64,000 nucleotides of DNA, from NCBI GenBank assembly GCA_017483605.1, contig JAFUWG010000023.1, positions 1 to 64,000 on the forward strand, read 5' to 3'. Below the pieces are notes generated by a model, which did not search any database, was not told where the DNA came from, and worked only from the letters and a program-made list of their open reading frames with translations. Below, one piece after another: positions 8,421 to 17,483 of the stretch. The position numbers and the translations under genes are program-made. Each line of letters starts with the position of its first letter. Position 1 is the stretch's first letter. The stretch is from Bacteroidaceae bacterium. Its GTDB lineage: Bacteria; Bacteroidota; Bacteroidia; Bacteroidales; Bacteroidaceae.

Positions 8421-9238
8421 TAGTCTTCTGCTTTGATGGTCATGTCCATCAGGTCTTGGTAGTCGCCGTGGAAGATGTTGACGTCCACATACCCTTTGAT
8501 GCCGTCCACCTTGCCAGCATCGGTGTGTTGCCAGAACGCCCAGTCGCCTTTGTACTCGAGCGAATCGACGTAGTAATGGGCAATCCAGTAGGGGAACCGG
8601 TCAAAGTCGGGCGTGTTGAGGTAGGAGGTCTTGAACTTATAACCCGTGTAGAGGATGGGTGTCACGCCGTAGTGTTTCTCCACGACTTTCATCCAGTTGA
8701 GCACCTCCCGCTGCAGTTGCTGGGTGGTGTAGTTGCCCGTCTCTTCCACGTCCAGCACAGGCGGAAGGTCTTTCTCGTCGAGTTGCACCATCTTGCAATA
8801 ATACTTGGCTTGCTCCTTGCCAGGGGTGAAAGGACTGAAATAATGATAGGCGCCACGGATGATGTCGTTCTTTCGGGCGTTGTAGAAATTCTGGTTGAAG
8901 TTTTCGTCCCAAATGTTGGTGCCTTGGGTCGCTTTGACAAACACGAACGATACGGGCGCGCCCTGAATCTGTGCGTTACGCAGTTTGTCCCAGTTGATGT
9001 CGCCCTGATAATGAGAGATGTCAATGCCACGCACTCGTCCTTTGGGGTAAGTGACATTGCCATACAGGGCTTTCCACCGGAAAGAGTAGGGACCAACGAA
9101 TGTTTTGTAGAAGAAAGCGATGTAGATGACGACAATAATGCTCAACGCAGTCCATAAGATATAAGAAGGCACACGACGGAGCGGATTCCGTCGCGTGCCT
9201 TTCTTTTTTCGTGTGGATTTACGTTTCTTTGTGGGCAT
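8420..9238 (-). CDS. GH25 lysozyme-like muramidase, membrane anchored
   Basis: This predicted peptidoglycan muramidase is 272 aa long. A Lys/Arg-rich N-terminus (residues 2-25) precedes one transmembrane helix (about 28-46), so the enzyme domain faces the periplasm as a type II anchored protein. GH25 features are 'GIDISHYQGDINWDKL', 'FVFVKATQGTNIWD', 'AYHYFSPFTPGKEQA' and the DxE pair in 'PPVLDVEETGNY'. The C-terminus has 'WAFWQHTDAGKVDGIKGYVD', typical of the family. It overlaps both neighbours (pfp and prmA), which points to an operon. It may serve in remodelling or defence (inference). Confidence 0.88.
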   Translation of the reverse strand: MPTKKRKSTRKKKGTRRNPLRRVPSYILWTALSIIVVIYIAFFYKTFVGPYSFRWKALYGNVTYPKGRVRGIDISHYQGDINWDKLRNAQIQGAPVSFVFVKATQGTNIWDENFNQNFYNARKNDIIRGAYHYFSPFTPGKEQAKYYCKMVQLDEKDLPPVLDVEETGNYTTQQLQREVLNWMKVVEKHYGVTPILYTGYKFKTSYLNTPDFDRFPYWIAHYYVDSLEYKGDWAFWQHTDAGKVDGIKGYVDVNIFHGDYQDLMDMTIKAED

Positions 9239-10878
9239 TATTTAGCCTGTTCAAGTTGAAGTGTCTTCGTGGTCTGGTCGCAAACCTCTGATGGGCCCCA
9301 GTACTGGATAGGACCTGGGTAAACATAATCGGTTTCCTTAGCCCACTTCTCACGATGAGCGGCAAAATACTTGAATGGAGCACCGTCCAGTTCAACGAGT
9401 GCCTTGCGGATAACGGGCTTCATCTTGCCGTTACGCTTCTCGAGGTTCATCATCATTGTGATTGGCACACCGCCGGCAACCCACTCTGCTGCAGGAGCAG
9501 TGGTGTTCTTGATGACAGACATGTAGCCAGTCTTGCCGTTGGCGATGAGGCGAGATGCGTTGTAGCCAAGTGAGTAGCAGTAGTCAGCATCGTAGTTGGA
9601 TGGAGCGGCGCAACGACCTTCGTAACCGAAGAAGTGGTGCTGAGTGCCGAACTTGCCCACGTACTTGCCAGACTTCTTCCAGACAGCGAGTTTGTCTGCC
9701 ACCATGCGAGAGAGGAGTTTCTCTGTCTCGATGAGCGATACCTGCACGTTGCCGTGTGGGTCGCGGTCGAGGGCAAGTTGTGCAGCCACGTCGGCTGGAA
9801 GTGACTTGAACACGGAGAGGTTCTCGCGAGAAATGTGAGACTTCACGAAATCAAGTTGCTCGTTGGCAGTCGTGATGGTCTTTGCCTCTGGGAGAGCCAG
9901 CACGTCGTTCAGTTCTGCGATGAGTTTCTTGATGGCAGGGATGAACTCGATGATACCCTCTGGGATGAGGACTGTACCGAAGTTGTTGCCTTCAGCAGCA
10001 CGAGCAGCCACAGCCTCTGCGATGTAAGTCACCACGTCGTCGAGCGACATCGCCTTAGCCTCCACTTCCTCTGAAACGAGGCAGATGTTTGGCTGGCACT
10101 GGAGTGCACACTCGAGAGCGATGTGAGATGCAGAGCGACCCATCAACTTGATGAAGTGCCAGTACTTGCGGGCAGAGTTACAGTCACGCTGGATGTTACC
10201 AATCAACTCAGAGTAGGTCTTACAAGCGGTGTCGAAACCGAAAGAAGTCTCAATCTGCTCGTTCTTCAAGTCGCCGTCGATAGTCTTAGGACAACCAATC
10301 ACCTGAACGCCATACTTCTTGGCTGCATAATACTCAGCGAGCACACAAGCGTTTGTGTTGGAGTCGTCACCACCGATAATTACGAGAGCCTTGATGCCGA
10401 GTTCGCGAAGAATCTGGATACCCTTCTCGAACTGGTCTTCCTCTTCCAACTTGGTACGGCCAGAACCGATGATGTCGAAACCGCCCGTGTTGCGATACTG
10501 ATCCATCAACTCAGGAGTGATCTCCATGTAGTTGTGGTCAACGAGACCGCCAGGGCCGAGGATGAAACCGTAGAGTTTGTTGGCTGGGTTGAGTGACTTC
10601 ACACCGTCGAAGAGACCAGAAATCACGTTGTGACCACCAGGAGCCTGACCGCCTGAAAGGATGATACCTACGTTGAATGGAGGAAGTTCCACAGGAGCAC
10701 CTGGCTCGAAAGTGATGACAGGCATTCCGTAAGTGTTAGGGAAGAGTTCCTTGATCTCAGCCTGATTGCCTACCGACTGAGTAGCAGCACCTTCAACAGC
10801 CTTGACTGGACCCTGAAGTGCCTTGGGAAGTTTCGGCTGATAAGCAGCACGAGCCTTCTGAAGATTTGAAATTGCCAT
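9238..10878 (-). CDS. pfp: Pyrophosphate--fructose 6-phosphate 1-phosphotransferase
   Basis: This enzyme interconverts fructose 6-phosphate and fructose 1,6-bisphosphate using pyrophosphate, a hallmark of glycolysis in Bacteroidales. It is 546 aa long, the size of the long PPi-dependent class. Visible motifs are '[16 protein letters not shown]' (phosphate-donor loop), '[11 protein letters not shown]' (the GGDDS form is typical of PPi rather than ATP use), '[12 protein letters not shown]' (substrate Thr/Asp loop) and the MGR segment in 'KLMGRSASH'. It lies 33 nt after eda and overlaps the GH25 gene, so it probably shares transcripts with kdgK-eda. Confidence 0.96.
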   Translation of the reverse strand: MAISNLQKARAAYQPKLPKALQGPVKAVEGAATQSVGNQAEIKELFPNTYGMPVITFEPGAPVELPPFNVGIILSGGQAPGGHNVISGLFDGVKSLNPANKLYGFILGPGGLVDHNYMEITPELMDQYRNTGGFDIIGSGRTKLEEEDQFEKGIQILRELGIKALVIIGGDDSNTNACVLAEYYAAKKYGVQVIGCPKTIDGDLKNEQIETSFGFDTACKTYSELIGNIQRDCNSARKYWHFIKLMGRSASHIALECALQCQPNICLVSEEVEAKAMSLDDVVTYIAEAVAARAAEGNNFGTVLIPEGIIEFIPAIKKLIAELNDVLALPEAKTITTANEQLDFVKSHISRENLSVFKSLPADVAAQLALDRDPHGNVQVSLIETEKLLSRMVADKLAVWKKSGKYVGKFGTQHHFFGYEGRCAAPSNYDADYCYSLGYNASRLIANGKTGYMSVIKNTTAPAAEWVAGGVPITMMMNLEKRNGKMKPVIRKALVELDGAPFKYFAAHREKWAKETDYVYPGPIQYWGPSEVCDQTTKTLQLEQAK

Positions 10879-10911
10879 TGTTATGTTTGTTTTTAATTAG
10901 TTGAAAAATAG

Positions 10912-11595
10912 TTATTTCTTGCCAATTGCTTCACGTGCCGCTTTCACATAGCCAAGAGCCTCCTTGCACTTGTCGGTCACGTACTGCCAGTCGCCTTCCT
11001 TCACCTTGTCGCTGGGGAAGAGTTTGGAGCCCATGCCGACGCAGTAAACACCAGCCTTGAACCATGCGGTAAGGTTCTCCTCTGTAGGAGCCACACCACC
11101 AGTCACCATGATTTTTGACCATGGCATTGGAGCCTTCAAGTTCTTCACCATGGCAGGACCATACACGTCGCCCGGGAAAAGTTTCGTGAGGTCGCAACCC
11201 AATTCTTGGGCAGCACCGACCTCGCTGACAGAACCGCAGCCAGGGCAGTAGGGGATGAGGCGACGGTTGCAGACGGGAGCAATCTCAGGGTTGAAGAGAG
11301 GACCCACGATGAAGCAGGCACCCAACTGGATGTAGAGGGCTGCCGTGGGAGCATCTACTACAGAACCCACGCCAAGTGCCAATTCAGGGCACTCAACGGC
11401 TGCAAACTTCACACACTCGGCAAACACCTCATGGGCGAAGTCGCCGCGGTTTGTAAACTCAAATGCACGGACACCGCCATCGTAGCAAGCCTTGATGACC
11501 TTCTTGGCTACTTCAGCATCCTTGTGGTAGAACACAGGCACCATGCCTGTCTCACCAATCTTAGCCATAACGGCCAATTTATCGAATTTTGCCAT
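10912..11595 (-). CDS. eda: KDPG / 4-hydroxy-2-oxoglutarate aldolase
   Basis: This enzyme splits 2-keto-3-deoxy-6-phosphogluconate into pyruvate and glyceraldehyde 3-phosphate, the last step of uronate breakdown. It is 227 aa long from the chosen ATG, which lies one base after the kdgK stop. An ATG five codons upstream is less likely. Family features are '[17 protein letters not shown]', '[20 protein letters not shown]', the G-A-C-F-I-V-G-P strand ending near the Schiff-base Lys region, and '[20 protein letters not shown]', followed by '[12 protein letters not shown]' for phosphate binding. It is translated next to KdgK, its substrate supplier. Confidence 0.92.
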   Translation of the reverse strand: MAKFDKLAVMAKIGETGMVPVFYHKDAEVAKKVIKACYDGGVRAFEFTNRGDFAHEVFAECVKFAAVECPELALGVGSVVDAPTAALYIQLGACFIVGPLFNPEIAPVCNRRLIPYCPGCGSVSEVGAAQELGCDLTKLFPGDVYGPAMVKNLKAPMPWSKIMVTGGVAPTEENLTAWFKAGVYCVGMGSKLFPSDKVKEGDWQYVTDKCKEALGYVKAAREAIGKK

Positions 11596-11596
11596 A

Positions 11597-12619
11597 TTAT
11601 CGTTGTACACGGCCGTTGGCGTTACCGCCAGCCAATGCTTCTACTTCTTCTACTGATACATGATTGAAATCGCCTGGAATGGTGTGCTTCAGAGCCGATG
11701 CTGCCACCGCAAACTCCAGTGCCTCGCCTTGTGTGGGCTTCGTGAGCAGACCGTGGATAAGGCCGCCAGAGAACGAGTCGCCACCACCTACACGGTCGAT
11801 GATAGGATTGATGTCGTAACGTTTGCTCTGGTAGAACTCCTTGCCGTCGTAGATGAGTGCCTTCCAGCCATTGTGAGTGGCAGAGAAACTCTCACGGAGG
11901 GTTGATACCACATATTTAAAATTAAACTCTTTCGCCATGGCCTTGAAGATGCCTTCATAGCCAGCAGCGTCGGTCACGCCTGCTTCTACATCGGCATCGG
12001 GTTTGAAACCGAGGCAAAGTTCGGCATCCTCTTCGTTGCCGATGCACACATCCACATACTGCATCAGCGGACGCATGATAGAAATAGCCTTTTCGCTTGT
12101 CCATAGTTTCTTGCGGAAGTTCAGGTCGCATGAAACGGTCACACCGTGCTTCTTGGCTGCGAAACATGCCTGCTTCAAGCATTCTGCCGAAGCGTCGCTG
12201 ATGGCAGGAGTGATGCCTGACCAGTGGAACCAGTCAGCACCCTCAAATATCTTGTCGAAGTCGAAATCTTCGGGTTTAGCCTCTGCAATTGAGGAGTTGG
12301 CACGGTCGTAGATGACCTTTGACGGACGCATACTTGCACCTGTCTCAGCATAGTAAAGACCTACACGGTCACCTCCGCGAGCAATAAAGTCGGTGTTCAC
12401 GCCAAACTTACGCAGTGCATTCACGGCAATCTGACCGATTTCGTGCTTTGGCAATTTGCTCACAAACACGCTCTCGTGTCCAAAATTTGCCAAACTGATG
12501 CCTACGTTGGCCTCGCCGCCGCCAGGAATGATGTTGAATTTCTCTGCCTGAACAAAACGATAGTTTCCTTCAGGTGAAAGGCGAAGCATAATTTCGCCCA
12601 TAGTTACAATTTTAGCCAT
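11597..12619 (-). CDS. kdgK: 2-dehydro-3-deoxygluconokinase (PfkB family)
   Basis: This enzyme phosphorylates 2-keto-3-deoxygluconate with ATP to give KDPG, the substrate of the adjacent aldolase. It is 340 aa long. The N-terminal '[15 protein letters not shown]' and '[16 protein letters not shown]' match KdgK. The C-terminal PfkB signature is '[18 protein letters not shown]', with the catalytic Asp in GGGDS. It is the first gene of the kdgK-eda pair and is divergent from a LacI-type regulator gene. A TATCTTTG promoter box lies on the minus strand at 12651-12658. Confidence 0.94.
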   Translation of the reverse strand: MAKIVTMGEIMLRLSPEGNYRFVQAEKFNIIPGGGEANVGISLANFGHESVFVSKLPKHEIGQIAVNALRKFGVNTDFIARGGDRVGLYYAETGASMRPSKVIYDRANSSIAEAKPEDFDFDKIFEGADWFHWSGITPAISDASAECLKQACFAAKKHGVTVSCDLNFRKKLWTSEKAISIMRPLMQYVDVCIGNEEDAELCLGFKPDADVEAGVTDAAGYEGIFKAMAKEFNFKYVVSTLRESFSATHNGWKALIYDGKEFYQSKRYDINPIIDRVGGGDSFSGGLIHGLLTKPTQGEALEFAVAASALKHTIPGDFNHVSVEEVEALAGGNANGRVQR

Positions 12620-12650
12620 AATATCTGATATAGTGGTTGCAATTTAGGTG

Positions 12651-12783
12651 CAAAGATATAAAATAATTAGGAATTAAAAATTAGGAAAGGGGAAATTTTA
12701 CCTTTTATGTGATAAATCCGAATGATTTTTCACACATAATTCCTAATTCCTAATTCCTAATTCCTATTTTTTTCTTACCTTTG
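12651..12783. promoter_or_regulatory. Divergent promoter region between kdgK and the LacI-type gene, with heptad arrays
   Basis: The minus-strand box TATCTTTG (complement of 12651-12658) serves kdgK. The plus-strand box TACCTTTG at 12776-12783 serves the regulator. Between them, heptads of the type AATTAGG (12666-12686) face four perfect TAATTCC heptads at 12737-12764 in inverted orientation. No clear LacI-type operator palindrome was identified, although control by the adjacent regulator is likely from the context. Confidence 0.7.
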
Positions 12784-12829
12784 CACCGTTTTCTCAAAAA
12801 GGACAAGGATTGTTAAGGTAAATTTTGTT

Positions 12830-13900
12830 ATGGAAATTACATCCAAGATTCGCATCAAGGATATCGCGGAAAGGGCTGGCGTGTCGGTTGGCACGGTTGA
12901 CCGCATCATTCACGGACGTGGCAACGTGTCGCCCATCAGTCTCGAGAGAGTGCAGAAAGTGCTCGATGAAATCAATTTCACCCCCAATCATTATGCCTCG
13001 GCTTTGGCGTCTCACAGCGTGCATCAGTTCGCAGCCATCTTGCCGATGCACGAGGTGGACAGTTATTGGGCACGTGTAGAGAATGGTCTTGTTGATGGCG
13101 TGCGGCGTTTCAACGACTTCAAGATTTCTTTCAAGATTTTCCGTTACGACCCTTTCAATACCGAGTCTTTCAAGGTGGAGTGTCAGAGTCTGCTCGACGC
13201 CAATCCCGACACCGTCATCATTGGTCCTATCTTCAATTACAACATCATGGCGAACTTCACCGCCCAGTTGGACGAACGGGAGATTCCTTACGCATTGCTC
13301 GACTCCAACTGGCCCGAGTTCAACCACCGCATTTTCTATGGGCAGGACTCTCTTCGCAGCGGTGCATTTTCGGGACGCATCATGTCGCTTGCCACTGACA
13401 CGAAGACGAAGAAAATCGCACTTTTCAAAGTGTTGGGAGAGGGTAGAGTGGCGAGCCGTCAGCAGATGAACCGAGAGGTCGGATTCCGAAAGTACATGGA
13501 GGAGCATTGCCCCAAGATTGAGATTGTAGATGTGAACCTCTATGTCTATGACAAGCAGGGCATGAACGAGATTATGCGTGAGTTCTTCACGGAGAATCCA
13601 GACATTCGCCATGCCCTTTGCTTCAACTCTTCCATTCACATCATTGCCGATTTCTTGAAGAATGAAATGCCTGAGCATCTGCATGTTACCTTGCTTGGAT
13701 ACGATGCCGTAGATGCCAATGTCGAGTGTATCAAGAATGGTTCTGCCGATTTCTTGATTGCCCAACATCCCCAGACACAGGGTCTGAATTGTTTCCGTGC
13801 CATGTTCAACTCTTGCGTGTTGAAGATGAAGATTCCGCGTGACCACTATGTGTCCATCGAACTGCTGACCAAAGAAAACATTGACTATTATAAAGATTAA
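12830..13900 (+). CDS. LacI-family transcriptional regulator
   Basis: This 356-aa regulator binds DNA and a sugar-like ligand. The N-terminal helix-turn-helix is at residues 9-55 ('IKDIAERAGVSVGTVDRIIH', then 'LERVQKVLDEINFTPNHYA'). The rest is a periplasmic-binding-protein fold with a segment 'DANPDTVIIGPIF' and a late 'LLGYDAVDANVECIKNGSAD'. It is divergent from kdgK-eda, so a role in sensing a uronate intermediate such as KDG is plausible (inference). A strong terminator follows at 13925-13962. Confidence 0.9.
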   Translation: MEITSKIRIKDIAERAGVSVGTVDRIIHGRGNVSPISLERVQKVLDEINFTPNHYASALASHSVHQFAAILPMHEVDSYWARVENGLVDGVRRFNDFKISFKIFRYDPFNTESFKVECQSLLDANPDTVIIGPIFNYNIMANFTAQLDEREIPYALLDSNWPEFNHRIFYGQDSLRSGAFSGRIMSLATDTKTKKIALFKVLGEGRVASRQQMNREVGFRKYMEEHCPKIEIVDVNLYVYDKQGMNEIMREFFTENPDIRHALCFNSSIHIIADFLKNEMPEHLHVTLLGYDAVDANVECIKNGSADFLIAQHPQTQGLNCFRAMFNSCVLKMKIPRDHYVSIELLTKENIDYYKD

Positions 13901-13924
13901 CGCTCTGGAGCGATGGATAGAAGC

Positions 13925-13962
13925 AGGGAGCCACGGAATGAACGTCCATTCCGTGGCTCCCT
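13925..13962 (+). terminator. Terminator after the LacI-type gene
   Basis: A perfect 16-bp stem (13925-13940 with 13947-13962) around a 6-nt loop is followed on the plus strand by a T-rich tract. It may also slow transcripts coming from the convergent YARHG gene. Confidence 0.85.
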
Positions 13963-14004
13963 TTCTTTATAATATATGTGTCATTTCAAAATACATAGTC
14001 CACT

Positions 14005-14949
14005 TTAGCGTTTTTCTGCAAACTGTATCAGTTCCACATTCAACTGCTCTATCAGCGACAGTTTGATGTTGTCATTGCTGGCGGCAGGTTTGTACCAAGG
14101 CTCCTTGCTGAAATAGTCTTGCAAGTCTTTCGATTGGAACACGTAACCATGACGGGCAAGAATGGCATTACGCATGACACGGAGCGTTGACTTTTCGTAT
14201 TGAGAAAGCCCGTTGTTGAGCAGCACCGTGCTGGCAAAGAAGAAGCGGCCGACTTCGGGGTTCGATTCTACGAGGTCGATGTACTTCCCAGTACGTTCTC
14301 TTTCGTAGAAATAATCGCCAGTTTTCTTCACCGCATAGAAACGCAGCCCCTCCAACGTGGGCACGACCTGCCAAAGACCTTCCAGACGGTTCGTGCTGCC
14401 TTCGATGGGGGCGATGGTGATATACCCCGTGACCGAACCGTTGAACGTTTCCACTTCGTAGGAAGTCATTTCCCCATTAATGCTGAGACGTTCCCATGCA
14501 AAGTCCACATTCAGTTCGTTTTCTTTGCCTTTATCTGCCACGTATTCCCCTGTCATCTGGTTGAGCCATTTCGCTTTGCTCAGTTTCTCGTCGTTCCATT
14601 CCTTTTCGTTGGTCATGACACCTTCCAGTTGATTCTTGGCATTGTAGAAGCAGAGCACATCCCAGCCCTCCTTCTTCTGATGCAGGACAGTCGAGCCTGC
14701 ATCATATTCCATCACATAGTCGTTTTCACTCTTCGTCACTCGATAAGTGTCTGCCTTGCCAGCCACAGGAACGAGCAGGAACTCATGTTCCTCGCCTTCT
14801 GCCATGGCGTTCATCAGCACTTTGCCACCGTCCTCGTCGGATGCTGAATAGATGAGTCTGCCGTTGTACCAGTTGCCTCCGTTGTCAATCTGTGCCTGCA
14901 TCGTGCCGACACCCATCATGACACATAATGATAATAGAACCTTTTTCAT
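14005..14949 (-). CDS. Exported YARHG-domain protein
   Basis: This 314-aa protein has a signal peptide (residues 1-19, 'MKKVLLSLCVMMGVGTMQAQ'). The C-terminal 60 residues contain the YARHG motif region 'MRNAILARHGYVFQSKDLQ', followed by 'DYFSKEPWYKP', a small extracellular module of unknown role. The middle (about 25-230) is beta-rich. A TAACTTTG box on the minus strand near 15019-15026 is a likely promoter. The cellular role is unknown. Confidence 0.8.
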   Translation of the reverse strand: MKKVLLSLCVMMGVGTMQAQIDNGGNWYNGRLIYSASDEDGGKVLMNAMAEGEEHEFLLVPVAGKADTYRVTKSENDYVMEYDAGSTVLHQKKEGWDVLCFYNAKNQLEGVMTNEKEWNDEKLSKAKWLNQMTGEYVADKGKENELNVDFAWERLSINGEMTSYEVETFNGSVTGYITIAPIEGSTNRLEGLWQVVPTLEGLRFYAVKKTGDYFYERERTGKYIDLVESNPEVGRFFFASTVLLNNGLSQYEKSTLRVMRNAILARHGYVFQSKDLQDYFSKEPWYKPAASNDNIKLSLIEQLNVELIQFAEKR

Positions 14950-15027
14950 GTTCGTTTTGCTATTTTGAAATCGTTAAACGTTGATGCTTCTATTTTGCCT
15001 GTTTCATCAATATGGGTGCAAAGTTAT

Positions 15028-15078
15028 GAGTTTTTCTTTGGGAAACTTGCTGTATCTTCAAAAAAGTTGTAATTTTGT
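15028..15078 (+). promoter_or_regulatory. Upstream region of the CE15 gene with motif shared with the EIIC-kduI promoter
   Basis: A -7 box TAATTTTG lies at 15071-15078. Upstream, 15028-15045 reads GAGTTTTTCTTTGGGAAA. This matches 45199-45216 before the EIIC gene with one mismatch, in the same orientation. The next bases (CTTGCTGTATC) also resemble 45274-45286. A shared regulator is suspected. Confidence 0.55.
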
Positions 15079-15130
15079 TCCCTCAAGACAGTTTTAGTCA
15101 TTTATTTTTCATCTCAAAGAGCATTTTATC

Positions 15131-16387
15131 ATGGAAACAACATTCAATCTGTTCAGAAAAGTGGCAACGGTGTCGTTAGGATGCCTGATGGTGTGTGCAT
15201 CGGCTGCGGCACAAGGCAAGAAGGCACCCCTCGTGTTCTCTGTGGAAAACACAGGAGCCAAGTATGCGGAACCTCGATACGGCACCCCCGACGAACAGCC
15301 CGAAGTGGCGGCGTTGACCAATCCCTTCCAATGGTCAAGAGGGAAGGGAGAGGCGAAGAGCCTGAAGCAATGGGCAAGACGCCGTTCGGAGATTGCCCAC
15401 GAGATTCAGCACTGGGAGATTGGCACCAAGCCCACGGTGCCGATGGACAGCATCGATGCTCGGATGAATGGCGACACCTTGGTAGTGACGGTACACGTGA
15501 GGGGACAGGTGCTCACGCTCAGTTCCAAGATTTTCTATCCCCGAGGGGGCAAGGCGCCTTATCCGCTGATGATTGGTGCCAGCCACAACTCCATTCCGAC
15601 CCGCATCTTTACCGAACGCAACATCGCCATGATGGTTTTCTACGAGGGGCAAGTGAACAACTATTCCCAGTTCGGTCATCCTGCCGGACGTGGCAATTAT
15701 CCCTTCGACCGCCTCTATCCCGAACTCACCGAGAACGGTGCCTACAGCGAATGGGCATGGGGCTTCAGCCGACTGCTCGACGGGCTTCAGAAGTTAGGGG
15801 CTGCGGTGACAAAGATAGACATGGCTCATATCGGCGTGACCGGTTGTTCCTACGCAGGCAAGATGGCACTTTTCTGTGGAGCATTAGACGAACGCGTCGC
15901 CCTCACCATTGCCCAAGAACCCGGTGGCGGCGGTGCGGCTGCATGGCGAGTGTCTCGCACGTTGGGCAATGTGGAGACACTCGACAAGACCGATTATCAT
16001 TGGTTCAAGAACAGCCTGAAGGCAGGCTTCGGCGGCGAGCGGGTGAACCGCTTGCCCCACGACCATCACGAACTCGTAGCCCTCTGCTGCCCCCGTGCCC
16101 TTTTGCTGCTGGGCAATCCCGACTTCGAGTGGCTGGCAGACCCTTCTATGTATGTGTCAGCCAATGCCGCCCTCACGGTGTGGCAACGCTTCGGCATTGC
16201 CGACCGCATGGGCTATTCCATTGTCCCCGGTCATGGCCATTGTCAGTTGCCCGAATGTCAATATCCCGAAGTCGAAGCATTCGTCGATAAGTTCCTGCTG
16301 GGCAAACCTGATGTCAACACCACCGTTCGCATCGCCCCCGACGAATACAAGTCACGCTACGACCACCGCCATTGGGTTACGTGGTGA
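15131..16387 (+). CDS. CE15-like glucuronoyl esterase (exported)
   Basis: This predicted 418-aa alpha/beta-hydrolase cleaves esters of glucuronic acid, such as those between glucuronoxylan and lignin. The signal peptide covers about residues 1-28. The nucleophile elbow is 'VTGCSYAGKMALFCGA' (Ser240), with the CE15 form GCSxxGK. 'AQEPGGGGAAAWR' (Glu263 region) matches the family's conserved EPGxGG segment. The catalytic His lies in 'VPGHGHCQLPE' (residues 367-374). The substrate is inferred from the family only. Nearby kdgK-eda and a shared motif with the kduI promoter support a role in uronate use. A terminator follows at 16407-16441. Confidence 0.87.
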   Translation: METTFNLFRKVATVSLGCLMVCASAAAQGKKAPLVFSVENTGAKYAEPRYGTPDEQPEVAALTNPFQWSRGKGEAKSLKQWARRRSEIAHEIQHWEIGTKPTVPMDSIDARMNGDTLVVTVHVRGQVLTLSSKIFYPRGGKAPYPLMIGASHNSIPTRIFTERNIAMMVFYEGQVNNYSQFGHPAGRGNYPFDRLYPELTENGAYSEWAWGFSRLLDGLQKLGAAVTKIDMAHIGVTGCSYAGKMALFCGALDERVALTIAQEPGGGGAAAWRVSRTLGNVETLDKTDYHWFKNSLKAGFGGERVNRLPHDHHELVALCCPRALLLLGNPDFEWLADPSMYVSANAALTVWQRFGIADRMGYSIVPGHGHCQLPECQYPEVEAFVDKFLLGKPDVNTTVRIAPDEYKSRYDHRHWVTW

Positions 16388-16406
16388 CGAGCCGAGTCAA
16401 ACGCAA

Positions 16407-16441
16407 AGTGCCCCAAAGGTCGCGAAAACCTTTGGGGCACT
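16407..16441. terminator. Bidirectional terminator between the CE15 gene and the acidic-tail gene
   Basis: AGTGCCCCAAAGGT (16407-16420) pairs perfectly with 16428-16441 around a 7-nt loop. A T-rich tract follows on the plus strand. The two flanking genes converge here. Confidence 0.85.
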
Positions 16442-16467
16442 GTTCGTTTTGGGGTATGTGAAGGAAT

Positions 16468-17298
16468 TTATTCCTCCTCGTCAGCAATGTCGTCGATGGC
16501 ATCGATGTCTTCAATCTGGAGGTTGTTCTCGTCTGGCTCCTCGTCGTCGATCTCCTCGTCGTCTTCGCCGTCCAGCCGCTTCAGTTCCTCGTCGTCCATG
16601 TCTTCCTCTTCCTCCTCCATGTCGATGTCATCGTCGTAGTCATCCTCGTCCTCATCCCTGTGCTTCCGACGCTTCTTTCTGCCGTCCTCCTCGTCGTCGA
16701 TGCTGTAGTCGATGTGTACCTTCTCCACCTTCGGCTTCAGTTTCATGAAGATACCTTCAATCCATGTGCCACGCTCAATCTCCAGCACCTCATATCCGTC
16801 CTCCTTGCGACGGTCGATGATGCCCCCCTCACGTCTCATCATGTTGGCTGGCATGATGGTGCAATCCACGAAGAACGCCGATTCGATGATGTCCTGAATG
16901 GCGAGCGGCAGCCCCTTCCATCCCGTGCCCATATTGCGGCTGATGAGGTCGAGTACCTCCCACGGCTCCAGATGCTGCACATTCTCCAGCGTCAGGTCAG
17001 TCACCTTCTTGATGGGGTGCTTGCGGATGGCGATGGCGTTGTTGCCGTTCTCGTCGGTGGTGGAGAACACCTCATATCCCGTGTTTTCCAGTTGGTTCAC
17101 CCTTGCCGAGTCCTCCCTTTTCAGATATTGAATGTCAAACACCGTCTTGATGATGTTCATGTAGTGCTTCTCGTTCTCCACAAATTCATCTCGCTTTTTC
17201 TTCGCGTCGATAATCATTTGGCTCAATTCGCCAGGCGTCACCGTCCACACATTGCTCTTGTTCAGGTCGTCGAGCGACATCTTAGTCTTTTGTTTCAT
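16468..17298 (-). CDS. Hypothetical protein with very acidic C-terminus
   Basis: This 276-aa protein has no signal peptide, so it is probably cytoplasmic. The start at 17298 was chosen because upstream codons cross the promoter; an ATG six codons later is also possible. Residues 1-180 form a mixed domain. The last 75 residues are dominated by Asp and Glu, interrupted by a basic KKRRKHR patch. Such tails often interact with basic partners, but no function can be assigned. A TACCTTTG promoter box is the complement of 17359-17366. Confidence 0.7.
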   Translation of the reverse strand: MKQKTKMSLDDLNKSNVWTVTPGELSQMIIDAKKKRDEFVENEKHYMNIIKTVFDIQYLKREDSARVNQLENTGYEVFSTTDENGNNAIAIRKHPIKKVTDLTLENVQHLEPWEVLDLISRNMGTGWKGLPLAIQDIIESAFFVDCTIMPANMMRREGGIIDRRKEDGYEVLEIERGTWIEGIFMKLKPKVEKVHIDYSIDDEEDGRKKRRKHRDEDEDDYDDDIDMEEEEEDMDDEELKRLDGEDDEEIDDEEPDENNLQIEDIDAIDDIADEEE

Positions 17299-17483
17299 CG
17301 TCTGTAAATAAGTGTATAAAAAGTTTCTTTTTGAAAGGCCATTTTGCCAATGTGGCTGCAAAGGTAGTGAAATTCGGGGGCAGAACAAAATAAAATCAAA
17401 GATAAATCCTTCATTTTATGCTTTTTATTGAAAAAAATGCTGTATATTTGTACCCCAAAGTAAAGTTGTAAACGGAAAGTGAT

